Below, one piece after another: positions 25,740-34,977 of a stretch of DNA of 64,000 nt; positions within the stretch are counted from its first letter, which is position 1, and each line of letters starts with the position of its first letter. The stretch is from Halorubrum vacuolatum (lineage in GTDB: Archaea; Halobacteriota; Halobacteria; Halobacteriales; Haloferacaceae), in NCBI RefSeq assembly GCF_900188065.1, contig NZ_FZNQ01000001.1, positions 248,001 through 312,000 of the forward strand. Reading direction: 5' to 3'. Position numbers and translations under genes: made by a program. The notes under the pieces were generated by a model. It was given only the letters and a program-made list of their open reading frames with translations, was not told the DNA's origin and did no database searches.

Positions 25740-26153
25740 TCAGGGCCAGTCGTCGCGCGTGGGCTCCTCGGGAACCGCCTCCTCCTCATCGTCGGCGAGC
25801 GTCCATCCCGCGGCCTCGGCGGCGTCCTCGACGTGAAGGAACTCCCAGCCCGTCTCCTCGGCGAGCGCCTCGTCCGCCTCCGTGCGGCCGACGAAGACGT
25901 GTCGCTCGGTGTCGAACTGTCGTTTGATGTTCTCCAAGCTCTCCGTGACGCCACGGGGCCCGGAAAAGAAGTCTTGCCGGACGCGGTGTTTTCGCGTGTA
26001 GTTCGTGACGACGTAGGTGGGCTGGTCGCTCACGACGCCGACGTACTGGGTCCACTGTCTCGCGCCGTTAAAGACGGCGTTCGGATCGGCGAGCGCCTGC
26101 AGTGCCTCCAACTCGAACGCGAGCGTCATGTCGCTGGATCCGCCACTGTCCAT
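25740..26153 (-). CDS. Conserved haloarchaeal protein (tentatively DUF7124)
   Basis: A 137-residue acidic protein. The core reads LAFELEALQALADPNAVFNGARQWTQYVGVV and continues with a Tyr/Arg-rich strand NYTRKHRVRQDFFSGPRGV, then HVFVGRTEADEALAEETGWEF and an acidic tail ending RDDWP. The pattern is familiar from haloarchaeal genomes, where I recall it as DUF7124, but the family name is from memory. It lies between moaB and moaA on the same strand. Its role is unknown. Confidence 0.6.
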   Translation of the reverse strand: MDSGGSSDMTLAFELEALQALADPNAVFNGARQWTQYVGVVSDQPTYVVTNYTRKHRVRQDFFSGPRGVTESLENIKRQFDTERHVFVGRTEADEALAEETGWEFLHVEDAAEAAGWTLADDEEEAVPEEPTRDDWP

Positions 26154-26327
26154 GCCGACTTCTTTCACACCACGGCCGAAAACCACTTCGTTTCGCCCGT
26201 CGCGCTCGATGAGCGTGCGTGTTCGAGCACGATGGTTCCCGGATCGGATCGGCAGGTGTATACGGTCGAGCAGGTCGGTGACGACGGGTCAACTGGTTGG
26301 CCAAGCCGGACGCCCCGCGCCGTCGCC

Positions 26328-27323
26328 TCAGACCGACGGCGTACCGAGGTACTTCTCGTTGAACTCGTACTCGCCGTCGTCGTCCTTGATGAGATATTCG
26401 CCGTAGTAGGGCACCCGGTTCGCGACGACCGTCTCGAACGTCTCGGCGATCTCCTCGCGCGTCATCTCCCCCATCGACCGCAGGTCATCGTTCCGGTTGA
26501 GACAGCCTTTTAAATATCCCTCGTGGGTGACGCGGACGCGTCCGCAGTTGGCACAGAACGACTCGTTCTCGACGGGGTCGACGATCTCGACCATACCGCC
26601 CGGCCCGTCGCCGTCCGCGCCGATGTAGTACCGACGGCGGCTGTGCATCTCGCGGCGTTCGACCCGATCGGCGATCCCCTCGAGCCAATCGTGGACGCGT
26701 TCGATATCGATGTTCCACTCCGGCTTGCCGGTGAGTTCCGGCATGTACTCGATCAGTTGGAGCTGAAGCCCTTCGTTCTCGGCGACGTACTCGACCATCT
26801 CCTCGACGTAGCCCGCGGTATGGGTGAACACCACCATGTTGAGTTTCACCGGGGCAAGCCCGGCGTCGACGGCCGCTTTGACGCCCTCCATCACCTGATC
26901 GTAGGCGCCGGATTTCGTCACCGCCGCGAAGTCGTCGGGATCTAACGCGTCCTGTGAGACGTTCACGCGGTCCAAGCCGGCCTCCCGAAGGTCGGCTGCA
27001 CGTCCGGGCAGGAAGGTTCCGTTCGTCGTCATCGAAACCTCCATCGAATCGGGCGTTCGGCGGATGATCTCCTCGAGGTCCTGACGCAACATCGGCTCGC
27101 CGCCGGTGAATTTCACCTTGCGGACGTCGTACTCCTCGACGACCTCCAGAAACCGAACGACATCGTCGGTGCTCATCTCGTTTTCACCGGGCTCCATCGG
27201 CCCGCGCGTGTCCCCGAGCCCCTCGTTGTGACAGTAGATGCAGTCGAAGTTACAACGGTCGGTCAACGAGACGCGCACTCCCGTCACCGCACGCCCGAAA
27301 TCGTCCGTAAGTGGACCGCTCAT
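26328..27323 (-). CDS. moaA: GTP 3',8-cyclase (molybdenum cofactor synthesis)
   Basis: A 331-residue radical SAM enzyme converting GTP to 3',8-cyclo-GTP. The N-terminal cluster is CNFDCIYC, with GGEPMLR for SAM binding; the C-terminal iron-sulfur site is [14 protein letters not shown] followed by KGCL. The ATG at 27323 gives the family start [16 protein letters not shown]-like GCTTAAGC about 25 nt upstream suggests a leaderless mRNA. The protein ends LGTPSV rather than in the double glycine known from bacterial MoaA. Confidence 0.92.
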   Translation of the reverse strand: MSGPLTDDFGRAVTGVRVSLTDRCNFDCIYCHNEGLGDTRGPMEPGENEMSTDDVVRFLEVVEEYDVRKVKFTGGEPMLRQDLEEIIRRTPDSMEVSMTTNGTFLPGRAADLREAGLDRVNVSQDALDPDDFAAVTKSGAYDQVMEGVKAAVDAGLAPVKLNMVVFTHTAGYVEEMVEYVAENEGLQLQLIEYMPELTGKPEWNIDIERVHDWLEGIADRVERREMHSRRRYYIGADGDGPGGMVEIVDPVENESFCANCGRVRVTHEGYLKGCLNRNDDLRSMGEMTREEIAETFETVVANRVPYYGEYLIKDDDGEYEFNEKYLGTPSV

Positions 27324-27381
27324 GCTCGAAGGAAATGACCACGACCGCTTAAGCATCCGGGTTGATCACGAACGACCGTAA

Positions 27382-27737
27382 CTACAGGTCATTACATCGG
27401 CGGTTGACATCCTCCCGTTCCGCGAGGATCCCCGCGGCGGCCACGTCCGCGACGAATACGGCGCGTGATTCCCATTGGCCGGCCCGCTCCTCGTCGATCG
27501 ACGCCACGAAGGCGTAGTCGCGGTCGGTGAGCGAGATAATCGCCGGAGCGCCCCGGCCGAAAGCAGCGTCGTTGCGGGATCCGATCGGTGGCCATCATCC
27601 CCGGCGATGTCGTCGCTCGCCTCAGGGGTGAGACCGGTCGCGTGGACCGGACCCGTGTCGAACCAAGCCAGCACTCGATCCGAGAGGTATCGCTTCCTCG
27701 GCGTCGGCGTCCCCGGGACGAGAGCTCCATCGTACAT
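27382..27737 (-). pseudogene. Frameshifted ORF remnant of unknown family
   Basis: The first half reads MYDGALVPGTPTPRKRY... in one frame and the second half, with good protein character (APAIISLTDRDYAFVASID, then ESRAVFVADVAAAG), is in another, ending at the TAG at 27382-27384. A frameshift around 27560-27600 would join them. The putative ATG falls directly on a TATA-like CATATAAA, which argues against normal expression. No family is recognised, so this could also be chance coding character. Confidence 0.35.
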
Positions 27738-27812
27738 TTATATGTAGTTCGGCTCACGGGAGCATTGACCTGATTGCGAGTAGTCGGTATCGGGGTTCAA
27801 ATACCAGTAAGT

Positions 27813-27837
27813 AAACATATAGGAATGTTTAAAACAT
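27813..27837 (+). promoter_or_regulatory. AAACAT/ATGTTT half-site cluster upstream of the HTH membrane protein gene
   Basis: AAACAT (27813-27818), ATGTTT (27825-27830) and AAACAT (27832-27837) form two overlapping inverted repeats around the likely TATA element TTTAAAAC. Such a layout would let a dimeric winged-helix protein occlude the promoter. The gene starting at 27897 encodes an HTH protein, so autoregulation is a reasonable guess. Confidence 0.45.
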
Positions 27838-27896
27838 CTGACTGTCTCCGATTACCACGCGAAGTTTCCTGGGGGGGAATCCGCGGAGAGGAGCCA

Positions 27897-28460
27897 ATGA
27901 ATCAGATCCAACCATCAGACGATACGGACGACCCGATGGAGACGGCGGACGCATCGGCGAGCATCTCGACCGACGAGGTGTTCGCGCTGTTGAGCAACGA
28001 ACGCCGTCGACACGTGCTCCAGCATCTCTCGGCGAACGGCGGCGAAGCACACCTCCGCGAGCTCGCGACCGAGATCGCAGCCGAAGAGCACGGCATCGCG
28101 CCCGTCGAAGTCAGCTACGCACAACGGAAGCGGCTGTACACGTCGCTGTACCAGTCACACCTTCCGCGGATGGAACGAAGCCGCGTTATTACCTACGATC
28201 GAAACACCGGCGCGGTGACCCTCGCGCCCGCGGCGGACACGTTCGATGCGTACCTCGAGATCGTCGGCGATGACGAGTTCACCTGGTCGGAGTTCTATCT
28301 CGGCTTGGGCGCGCTCTTCGGGGCAGTCACTATCGCGTACGCGACTGGGACCTCGCCGTTCGGTGCCGTGCCGGCGGCGGCGGTGATGGCCGCCTTCACC
28401 ATGCTACTCGTTATCGCTGCACTCATACACCTCCGGTACACCCGACAGCGGCGTCTGTGA
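27897..28460 (+). CDS. HTH domain protein with two C-terminal membrane helices (DUF7344-like)
   Basis: A 187-residue protein. Residues 20-110 resemble the haloarchaeal DUF7344 winged helix: FALLSNERRRHVLQHL, ELATEIAAEE, then QRKRLYTSLYQSHLPRMERSRVI. Two hydrophobic helices follow (about 135-155 and 160-180), so it may be a membrane-tethered regulator. The ATG at 27897 has GGAG six nt upstream, a good ribosome binding site. AAACAT-type half-sites in its promoter suggest self-control. Confidence 0.72.
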   Translation: MNQIQPSDDTDDPMETADASASISTDEVFALLSNERRRHVLQHLSANGGEAHLRELATEIAAEEHGIAPVEVSYAQRKRLYTSLYQSHLPRMERSRVITYDRNTGAVTLAPAADTFDAYLEIVGDDEFTWSEFYLGLGALFGAVTIAYATGTSPFGAVPAAAVMAAFTMLLVIAALIHLRYTRQRRL

Positions 28461-28549
28461 CCATCCGACAGGGCGTCTTGAAGCAGGGAGCCGCGGTCGA
28501 ACCACGCCGACGCGAGCAGTTAACTCATCGCCGACGAAATCACCGATGA

Positions 28550-29842
28550 ATGCGACATGTCGAACCGCTCGCCGAGGCCGTGAGGGCACTCAGGACGGGG
28601 GCGAGGACGCCGACGGAGTACGTCGAGCGGGCGCTCGATCGCGCCGCCGAGATCGAACCGACCATCGAATCGCTGGTCCCCGAGCCGGATCGTCGGGAAC
28701 GGGTTCTGGAGACGACCACGTCGCTCGCGGAGACGTCCCCCGATCCCGCATCCCGTCCACCGCTTTTCGGCGTCCCGGTCGGCGTGAAAGACATCGTTCA
28801 CGTCGACGGGATGGAGACGCGGGCCGGATCCGCGCTCCCGCCGGAAGCGCTTTCCGGCCCGGAGGGTCCCGCGATCGAGCGACTTCGGGCGGCCGGGGCG
28901 ATCGTCCTCGCGAAGACGGTCACCACCGAGTTCGCCTACTTTTCACCGGGGCCGACGCGAAATCCGCTCGACCCCGAACGGACCCCCGGCGGGTCGAGCA
29001 GCGGATCGGCCGCGGCGGTCGCCGCCGGCCTCTGTCCGGTCGCGCTCGGAACACAGACGGTCGGTTCCGTGATCCGCCCTGCCGCCTTCTGTGGCGTGGT
29101 CGGATTCAAACCGACCCGTGATCGGATCCCGACCGACGGCGTGATCCCGCTCTCGCGGTCGGTGGATCACGTCGGGGTCTTCACCCAAGACACCGCCGGG
29201 TTGCCGCTCGTCGCCGCCATTCTCTGTGACGGCTGGCGGACGCTCCCCGCGCCGTCCGGGAAACCGACCCTCGGCGTGCCGACGGGGCCGTACCTCGAAC
29301 AGGCTTCCCGGGTCGCCCTCGACGCCTTCGACCGTCACCTCGACACGCTCGCCGCCGCCGGCTACGAGGTCGTCCGCGTCGACGCGTTCGAATCGATCGA
29401 CGGGATCAACGCGCGACACAATCGGCTCGTCGCGGCCGACGCCGCGCTCGCTCACGATGCGTGGTATCGGGAGTATGGAGACCGTTACGCGCCGGAGACC
29501 CGCGAGTTGATCGAGACGGGACACTCGGTGTCGGCGGCGGATATTGCAGCCGGAAGGCGAGGGCGCGAGGACCTCCGGAGGCGGCTGACCGCGCTCATGG
29601 ACGACCACGGGATCGACTGTTGGATCGCGCCGGCCGCGCCGGGTCCCGCCCCGCGGGGCATCGACTCGACCGGCGATCCGGTGATGAACCTCCCGTGGAC
29701 CCATGCGGGTCTGCCCACCGTCACGGTCCCGGCGAGCCGAACCGACGAGGGGTTACCGCTCGGCGTGCAGTGTGCCGGCCGGTTCGGGACCGACGAGGAC
29801 GTGATCGCGTGGAGCCACGGGATCGCCGCCGCGTTCGGATAG
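28550..29842 (+). CDS. Amidase (amidase-signature family)
   Basis: A 430-residue Ser/cis-Ser/Lys amidase. The catalytic Lys is in GVPVGVKDIVHV, the cis-Ser in GGSSSGSAAAVAAG and the nucleophile region reads GTQTVGSVIRPAAFCGVVGFKPT. It resembles GatA but lacks GatB/GatC neighbours and archaea charge Gln-tRNA through GatDE, so it is more likely a general amidase. The substrate is open. Monocistronic, followed 70 bp later by rfcL. Confidence 0.85.
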   Translation: MRHVEPLAEAVRALRTGARTPTEYVERALDRAAEIEPTIESLVPEPDRRERVLETTTSLAETSPDPASRPPLFGVPVGVKDIVHVDGMETRAGSALPPEALSGPEGPAIERLRAAGAIVLAKTVTTEFAYFSPGPTRNPLDPERTPGGSSSGSAAAVAAGLCPVALGTQTVGSVIRPAAFCGVVGFKPTRDRIPTDGVIPLSRSVDHVGVFTQDTAGLPLVAAILCDGWRTLPAPSGKPTLGVPTGPYLEQASRVALDAFDRHLDTLAAAGYEVVRVDAFESIDGINARHNRLVAADAALAHDAWYREYGDRYAPETRELIETGHSVSAADIAAGRRGREDLRRRLTALMDDHGIDCWIAPAAPGPAPRGIDSTGDPVMNLPWTHAGLPTVTVPASRTDEGLPLGVQCAGRFGTDEDVIAWSHGIAAAFG

Positions 29843-29911
29843 AATGGAGTCGACGGCGGACGGGATCGCCCGTCCGCAACCACTAAACACGGCTCCCGCC
29901 AACCCACGGTA

Positions 29912-31474
29912 ATGGCCGACTGGACGGAGCGCTACCGCCCACGGACCCTCTCCGAGGTACGGGGCAACGACACGGCCCGAGACGCCGTCGCCGACTGGGC
30001 GCGGACGTGGGACGACCACCGGGAGGCGGTCGTGCTCCACGGCAGCCCGGGCGTCGGGAAGACGAGCGCGGCACACGCGCTCGCGAACGACATGGGATGG
30101 GAGACGGTCGAGCTCAACGCCTCCGACCAGCGGAAAAGCGACGACATCGAGCGGTTCGCGGGACGGGCGGCGCACAACGCGACGCTCAGCGGAAGCGCCG
30201 GCGGGGGCGGTGCGACCGGCGAGGACACCGCCTCCAGACAGCTCGTCATCCTCGATGAGGCCGACAACATCCACGGCACCTACGACCGCGGCGGGGCCGC
30301 CGCCATCACGAAGCTCGTGAAGAACGCCGAGCAACCGGTCGTCCTCATCGCAAACGAGTTCTACGACATGTCCCGCGGGTTACGGAACGCCTGCCAGGAG
30401 ATCGAGTTTCGCGACATCTCGGCACGTTCTATCGTGCCCGTCCTGCGTGACATCTGCCGCAAGGAGGGGATCGAGTTCGAAGCGGACGCGCTCTCGCGGA
30501 TCGCCGAGCGAAACCGCGGTGACCTTCGTGGGGCGGTAAACGACCTCCAGGCCGCCGCGCAGGGCCGGACATCGATCACCGTCGGCGACGTGGTGACCGC
30601 CGATCGCGACAAATCGATGGGGATCTTTCCGTTCCTCGACGCCGTATTAAAAGAGCAGTCGGCTGAAGAGGCGTTACAGTCGGCGTACGCCGTCGACGAA
30701 ACGCCCGACGACCTGACCAAATGGATCGAGGACAACCTCCTCGACGTCTACGATCCCATGGAGGCGACACGGGCGTACGACGTCCTCGCGAACGCTGACC
30801 GTTGGCTCGGGCGGGTCCGTGCCACCCAGAACTACAGCTACTGGCGATACGTGACCGACAACGCCGCCGCCGGCGTCGCCGCCGCGCGTAACGGAACGAA
30901 AGGGGGCTGGACGCGGTACGGCCGCCCCCAATTCTGGGCCCGCTCGAACGAGACGGCCGACGAGGTGGTCCGCCAAATCGCCGAACGGAGCGGGTGTAGC
31001 ATGACGACGGCACGCCGCGACGTGTTGCCGTTCCTCTCGACGATCACCCATCACTGCCGGCCCCGTGAACTCACCGTGACGATGGCGGCCGCCTACGACC
31101 TCGACGAGGCGGGCGTCGCGTTCGTTACGGGATCCGGGGAATCGACGAAGAAGGTGGCATCGATCGTCGAGGACGCGCGGGAGCGGCGCGAACAACTGAT
31201 CACGGAGACCGCCACCGGCGATGGCGTCTCCGGGCTCGATGTGGCGGGCGAGGCTGGTCGATCGGATGCCGACGACGACGCCGACAGCGACGGGAAAGCC
31301 ATCGACGGCGACAACGGCAACGACGGCGACAACGGCAACGACGGCGACGGTACCGCTAACGATGGGGATGGCGACGGCAGCGACGACAGCAAGGGGGACG
31401 ATGACCGATCGACCGCCGATGTCGACGACGACGCCGACGACGATGGACAGGCCGGTCTCGGCGACTTCCTGTAA
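29912..31474 (+). CDS. rfcL: Replication factor C large subunit
   Basis: A 520-residue clamp-loader subunit. The N-terminal AAA+ domain has Walker A GSPGVGKTSAA near residue 46, Walker B LVILDEADNI, and the RFC-box opening WTERYRPRTLSEVRGND. Residues 430-512 are a very acidic tail with an 18-bp DNA duplication (GDNGND twice). The last eight residues QAGLGDFL match a PCNA-interacting peptide, the expected anchor to the sliding clamp. The small subunit genes are not in this window. Confidence 0.94.
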   Translation: MADWTERYRPRTLSEVRGNDTARDAVADWARTWDDHREAVVLHGSPGVGKTSAAHALANDMGWETVELNASDQRKSDDIERFAGRAAHNATLSGSAGGGGATGEDTASRQLVILDEADNIHGTYDRGGAAAITKLVKNAEQPVVLIANEFYDMSRGLRNACQEIEFRDISARSIVPVLRDICRKEGIEFEADALSRIAERNRGDLRGAVNDLQAAAQGRTSITVGDVVTADRDKSMGIFPFLDAVLKEQSAEEALQSAYAVDETPDDLTKWIEDNLLDVYDPMEATRAYDVLANADRWLGRVRATQNYSYWRYVTDNAAAGVAAARNGTKGGWTRYGRPQFWARSNETADEVVRQIAERSGCSMTTARRDVLPFLSTITHHCRPRELTVTMAAAYDLDEAGVAFVTGSGESTKKVASIVEDARERREQLITETATGDGVSGLDVAGEAGRSDADDDADSDGKAIDGDNGNDGDNGNDGDGTANDGDGDGSDDSKGDDDRSTADVDDDADDDGQAGLGDFL

Positions 31475-31497
31475 ACCGGCGCCTGTTACGCACGCGC

Positions 31498-32583
31498 TTA
31501 TTCCGCGTCCGTGACCGTCTCAACGTCTGTCACTTCGAACCGGGCACCGCCGAATCGGGACTCGGTGACCTCGATCTCCCAGCCATGTGCGGTCACGATC
31601 CGCTCGACGATGGCCAGCCCGAATCCCGTTCCGTCGGGACGTGTCGAGTGTCCCGGTTCGAGGATTTGCTCCCGTCGGTCGGGGGGAATACCGGGGCCGT
31701 CGTCGTCGATATAAAAACCGTCGGCGGTCGGTCCGACCACCACTCGAACGACATCCATGGAGCCACCGGACGCCTGGAGTTCGTCCGGCCCATCGACGGT
31801 CGATGAGTCACGATCGAGCGTCTCGGGGGTCGCGACGTGTTCGATCGGGTCATCGACATCGACGCCGTGTTCGATCGCGTTCCGAAAGAGGTTCTCGAAA
31901 ACCCGTCGGAGCCGCCGATCGTCGCAGGGAACACGCGGGAGTGGGTCCTCGATGACGAGTCGGGCCGGTGCGCCGGTCCCGGTGGTGCTCCACGCCTGTC
32001 TGACGATCCGTTCGACGTCCGCTTCCGCCGTCTCCTCAACGATCCGCCCCTCGCGTGCAAGCGCCAGCATGTCGGCGATGAGCGTGTCCATCCGTTCGAG
32101 CGCCTCATGGACCCGATCGAGTCGCTCGGTCGCCTGCTCGCCCTCGAGATCGCGGGCGAGTTCGAGGTTGCCAACGGCGATCGAGAGGGGGTTCCGAAGG
32201 TCGTGGGAGACGACGCCGACGAACTCCTCCAAACGCTCCCGTTGGCGCTCCAACCGCCGCCGTCGTTCGACACGTTCGCCCGCCGGAAAGAGATAGCCGA
32301 CGATCGTTTCGTCATCGCTCGCCTGGACGCCCCGCTCGGTGATCCACGTGTTCGATTCCTCGGTCCGGACTCGATAGGCGATGTCGACCTCCTCGTCGCT
32401 TAACGCGTCGCAGAGACGGTCACGGTCGTCCGGATGGACGCGCTCACGCCAGTCGTTGACCGACCGCTCGTCGATAGGCAATCGCTCCGTTGGCTCCGAC
32501 TCGAGGACCAGCCGGTCGACCGTCCCCCCCGGCCGTCGATATGGGACCCCCGGTCGGATGCCGGTCCCATGGCTCACGTTCAC
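31498..32583 (-). CDS. PAS-domain sensor histidine kinase (soluble)
   Basis: A 361-residue kinase with no membrane segment. An N-terminal PAS-3-like region (residues 35-105, with WRERVHPDDRDRL) precedes a short coiled coil, HisKA with His in VVSHDLRNPLSIAVG, and HATPase with NLFRNAIEHG, DDDGPGIPP and GTGFGLAI. The HATPase has an Asp/Ser-rich insert after the N-box. The transcript seems leaderless: TTTATATG (32600-32607) lies 22 nt before GTG 32583 and 28 nt before the in-frame GTG 32577, so either may be the true start. No response regulator is adjacent. Confidence 0.85.
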   Translation of the reverse strand: MNVSHGTGIRPGVPYRRPGGTVDRLVLESEPTERLPIDERSVNDWRERVHPDDRDRLCDALSDEEVDIAYRVRTEESNTWITERGVQASDDETIVGYLFPAGERVERRRRLERQRERLEEFVGVVSHDLRNPLSIAVGNLELARDLEGEQATERLDRVHEALERMDTLIADMLALAREGRIVEETAEADVERIVRQAWSTTGTGAPARLVIEDPLPRVPCDDRRLRRVFENLFRNAIEHGVDVDDPIEHVATPETLDRDSSTVDGPDELQASGGSMDVVRVVVGPTADGFYIDDDGPGIPPDRREQILEPGHSTRPDGTGFGLAIVERIVTAHGWEIEVTESRFGGARFEVTDVETVTDAE

Positions 32584-32869
32584 ACGTCCTCACCTATCAC
32601 ATATAAATGTTATTTATCTAATATCTATTGCTGTAGAGAATAACTACCGGGGCGGTTGAAAAAATCTAGAACGGGTGTCTGAACCAGCAGTGCGGCCGGT
32701 CGTGTCCGGCCTCGTCTCCCGCCGTACGACGGCGCGCGTCCGGATCCCGGCGAGGATCGGTTCACGTGCCGAGCGTCCCGCAGGCCGGAGATGGCGCACC
32801 CGCTGCGGCGATCCGCGACATCCCGCCGGACGACCACAGAGCTTTGGGACCACCGATAGATCGACGGAT

Positions 32870-33940
32870 ATGCACGCAGCAGTGCTCGACGCGTACGGCG
32901 AGCCCCTCGATCTCCGGGAGGTCCCGGACCCACAGCCCGACCGGAACGGCGTCGTGGTCCGTCTCGAGGCTTGTGGTGTCTGCCGCAGCGACTGGCACGC
33001 CTGGCGGGGCCACGGCGAGTGGGCCGACGATCGCGTCCCACGTGGACAGATACTCGGCCACGAACCCGCGGGCGAGGTCGTCGCCGTCGGCGACGGTGTG
33101 ACTCGATTCGTCCCCGGCGACCGCGTGATCGTTCCCTTCTCGCTCGGGGATGGAACCTGTGACGCCTGTCGACGCGGACACGGAAACGTCTGTTCGGACG
33201 GCCGTGCGCTCGGTTTCGAACCCGACGCTCCCGGCGCGTTCGCCGAGCAGGTAGCCGTTCCGAACGCCGACTATAACCTCGTGCCCCGTCCCGCGTGGCT
33301 CTCCGCCCGCGACGCCGCCGCGCTCGGCTGTCGGTATATGACCGCCTATCACGCACTCGCCGGCCGCACCGGGCTCGAAGCGGGCGACTGGCTCGCCGTC
33401 CACGGCTGTGGCGGCGTTGGGCTCTCCGCGGTTCAACTGGGGGCGGCCCTCGGCGCGCGCGTCCTCGCCATCGACGTCGACGATTCCGCACTCGATCGGG
33501 CGGCCGACCTCGGCGCGACCGATCTGATAAACCCGACCGAAAGCGACGCCGCCGTGTCCGAACGGGTGCGGGAACGCTCGGGCGGCGGCGTCGACGTCTC
33601 CATGGACGCGCTCGGGATCGCCGAGACCTGCCGCAACTCCGTTCGATCGGTTCGGCCGCGAGGGACGCACGTCCAAGTCGGGTTGACCACGGATGCCGAA
33701 CGCGGGGAGGTGTCGCTCCCGACGGACTATATGACCCGCTGGGAGGTCTCCTTCGTCGGCTCCCGTGGGATGCCGCCGACGAACTACGACGCGCTCTTCG
33801 ATGTCATCGAGGCGACGGCGATCGACCCCGGCGCGCTGGTGAGCAACGAGATCTCGCTCCCGGCGGTCTCCGACCGCCTCGCTGCGATGGACGACTACGG
33901 GGTGAGCGGGATCGAGGTCATCACCGACTTTTCGGTGTGA
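32870..33940 (+). CDS. Zinc-dependent alcohol dehydrogenase family protein
   Basis: A 356-residue medium-chain dehydrogenase. Catalytic zinc ligands are Cys in GVCRSDWHAW and His-Glu in ILGHEPAGEV. The structural zinc loop reads DGTCDACRRGHGNVC, so the first of the usual four cysteines is Asp, which may still coordinate. The Rossmann motif is GCGGVGLSAVQ followed by IDVDDS, whose Asp suggests NAD rather than NADP. The ATG at 32870 gives the normal start MHAAVLDAYGEPL. The preceding 286 bp contain the kinase promoter and no clear gene. Confidence 0.85.
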   Translation: MHAAVLDAYGEPLDLREVPDPQPDRNGVVVRLEACGVCRSDWHAWRGHGEWADDRVPRGQILGHEPAGEVVAVGDGVTRFVPGDRVIVPFSLGDGTCDACRRGHGNVCSDGRALGFEPDAPGAFAEQVAVPNADYNLVPRPAWLSARDAAALGCRYMTAYHALAGRTGLEAGDWLAVHGCGGVGLSAVQLGAALGARVLAIDVDDSALDRAADLGATDLINPTESDAAVSERVRERSGGGVDVSMDALGIAETCRNSVRSVRPRGTHVQVGLTTDAERGEVSLPTDYMTRWEVSFVGSRGMPPTNYDALFDVIEATAIDPGALVSNEISLPAVSDRLAAMDDYGVSGIEVITDFSV

Positions 33941-33966
33941 GCACGTCCGATGTGAGGGGGGCCGAC

Positions 33967-34872
33967 TCAGTCGCCCCCGATCGGTGCGGTCGTGCCCGTC
34001 CCGACGTCCCGGCGGCGGAGGAGCCACGCCGCCCCGGCCGCACAGACGAGCGTGCCGCCGAGCGCGAGCAGGTTGACCTGCTGCCAGAAGGCCGTGTAGA
34101 GGACGAGGTCCCGACCGAGAAGTAAGGTGGCGACCAGAAGCCCCATACTCGCAGCCGCGAGCCGCTGGATCGTCCGCGCCGTCCCCGTCGTGATCCCCTC
34201 GTAGCCGCCGCGGAGGGCCTCCCTCGCGTAGACGACGGTCGCAAGCAGCCCGAAGTGTGCGGTGAGGCCGGCGACGTAGAACCACGCCTGTGCGCCGGGC
34301 GAGTAGGTGAGGAACGGGACGGCCCGTGAGAGGACCGCGCTCGCGAGCAAGCCCCCGAGCGCAACGCCGACCGCGAGGGTGAGCAGACGGGGCGACCCAC
34401 CACGTGCGCCGGGGTCGCGGCCCCAAAGCGTCACCAGCCCGAGCAGCGTGAAGATGATCAGCGCGACGATCAGGTGTGCGGCGTGGGTCTCGACGGTGTA
34501 GCCGCCGGGAACGAGGCCGCCGATCGTGACCGTGATCGCGCCGACGGTGATCTGCACCGGGAGGATGGCGACCGCGAGCGTCGCCGCGAGGCGGGGGCCG
34601 CGGCCGAAGGATCCCAGCCACGTCCAAGCGGCGACGCCGATGATGAGGAAGCCCGTGATCATCGCCCACACGCGGTGGAACCACTCGATGAAGTCCGGGT
34701 TGATCGTGAGCGCCGGGATCAGCTGGTCCGAACAGAGGGGCCACTGTGCCTCACAGGCCAGCCCCGAGCCTGTCGCAGCCGTGTAGACGCCGATGGCGAA
34801 CAGCGACAGCGTCATCCCCGTCGTGAACGCCGCGTACCGTCGAAACGTCAGCCACGCGGGCCGAAGACTCAT
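33967..34872 (-). CDS. ctaA: Heme A synthase (COX15/CtaA family)
   Basis: A 301-residue membrane protein with eight hydrophobic helices. The heme-ligand histidines are in DFIEWFHRVWAMITG and THAAHLIVALII, with two more in the second half (YVAGLTAHFGLL and the last helix pair). The paired cysteines CEAQWPLC in the first extracellular loop match CtaA-type enzymes. It oxidises heme O to heme A for terminal oxidases. ctaB is not nearby. Confidence 0.88.
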   Translation of the reverse strand: MSLRPAWLTFRRYAAFTTGMTLSLFAIGVYTAATGSGLACEAQWPLCSDQLIPALTINPDFIEWFHRVWAMITGFLIIGVAAWTWLGSFGRGPRLAATLAVAILPVQITVGAITVTIGGLVPGGYTVETHAAHLIVALIIFTLLGLVTLWGRDPGARGGSPRLLTLAVGVALGGLLASAVLSRAVPFLTYSPGAQAWFYVAGLTAHFGLLATVVYAREALRGGYEGITTGTARTIQRLAAASMGLLVATLLLGRDLVLYTAFWQQVNLLALGGTLVCAAGAAWLLRRRDVGTGTTAPIGGD

Positions 34873-34977
34873 TGTTCCTACTGAGGCGTCAGCGTATTTA
34901 GACCGTTCGACCGCTCCTCGTCCATGGGAACCGGACCCTTCGTATCGGTCGGCCCGTCAACCGGTCGTCCGATCGCC

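Noticed and set aside
27390-27430. End of an IS200/IS605-type element, suggested by GGGAGGATGTCAAC on the minus strand
   Set aside because: No TnpA or TnpB sequence or matching left end could be found nearby; a short motif alone is too weak.
28550-29842. GatA subunit of the bacterial-type tRNA amidotransferase
   Set aside because: The Ser/Lys motifs fit any amidase-signature enzyme, no gatB or gatC is near, and the archaeal gatD is present in the window.
32762-34744. A 660-codon open frame on the minus strand opposite the alcohol dehydrogenase
   Set aside because: It is antisense to a recognisable dehydrogenase and overlaps the heme A synthase gene in another frame; the product is low-complexity and Arg/Gly-rich.
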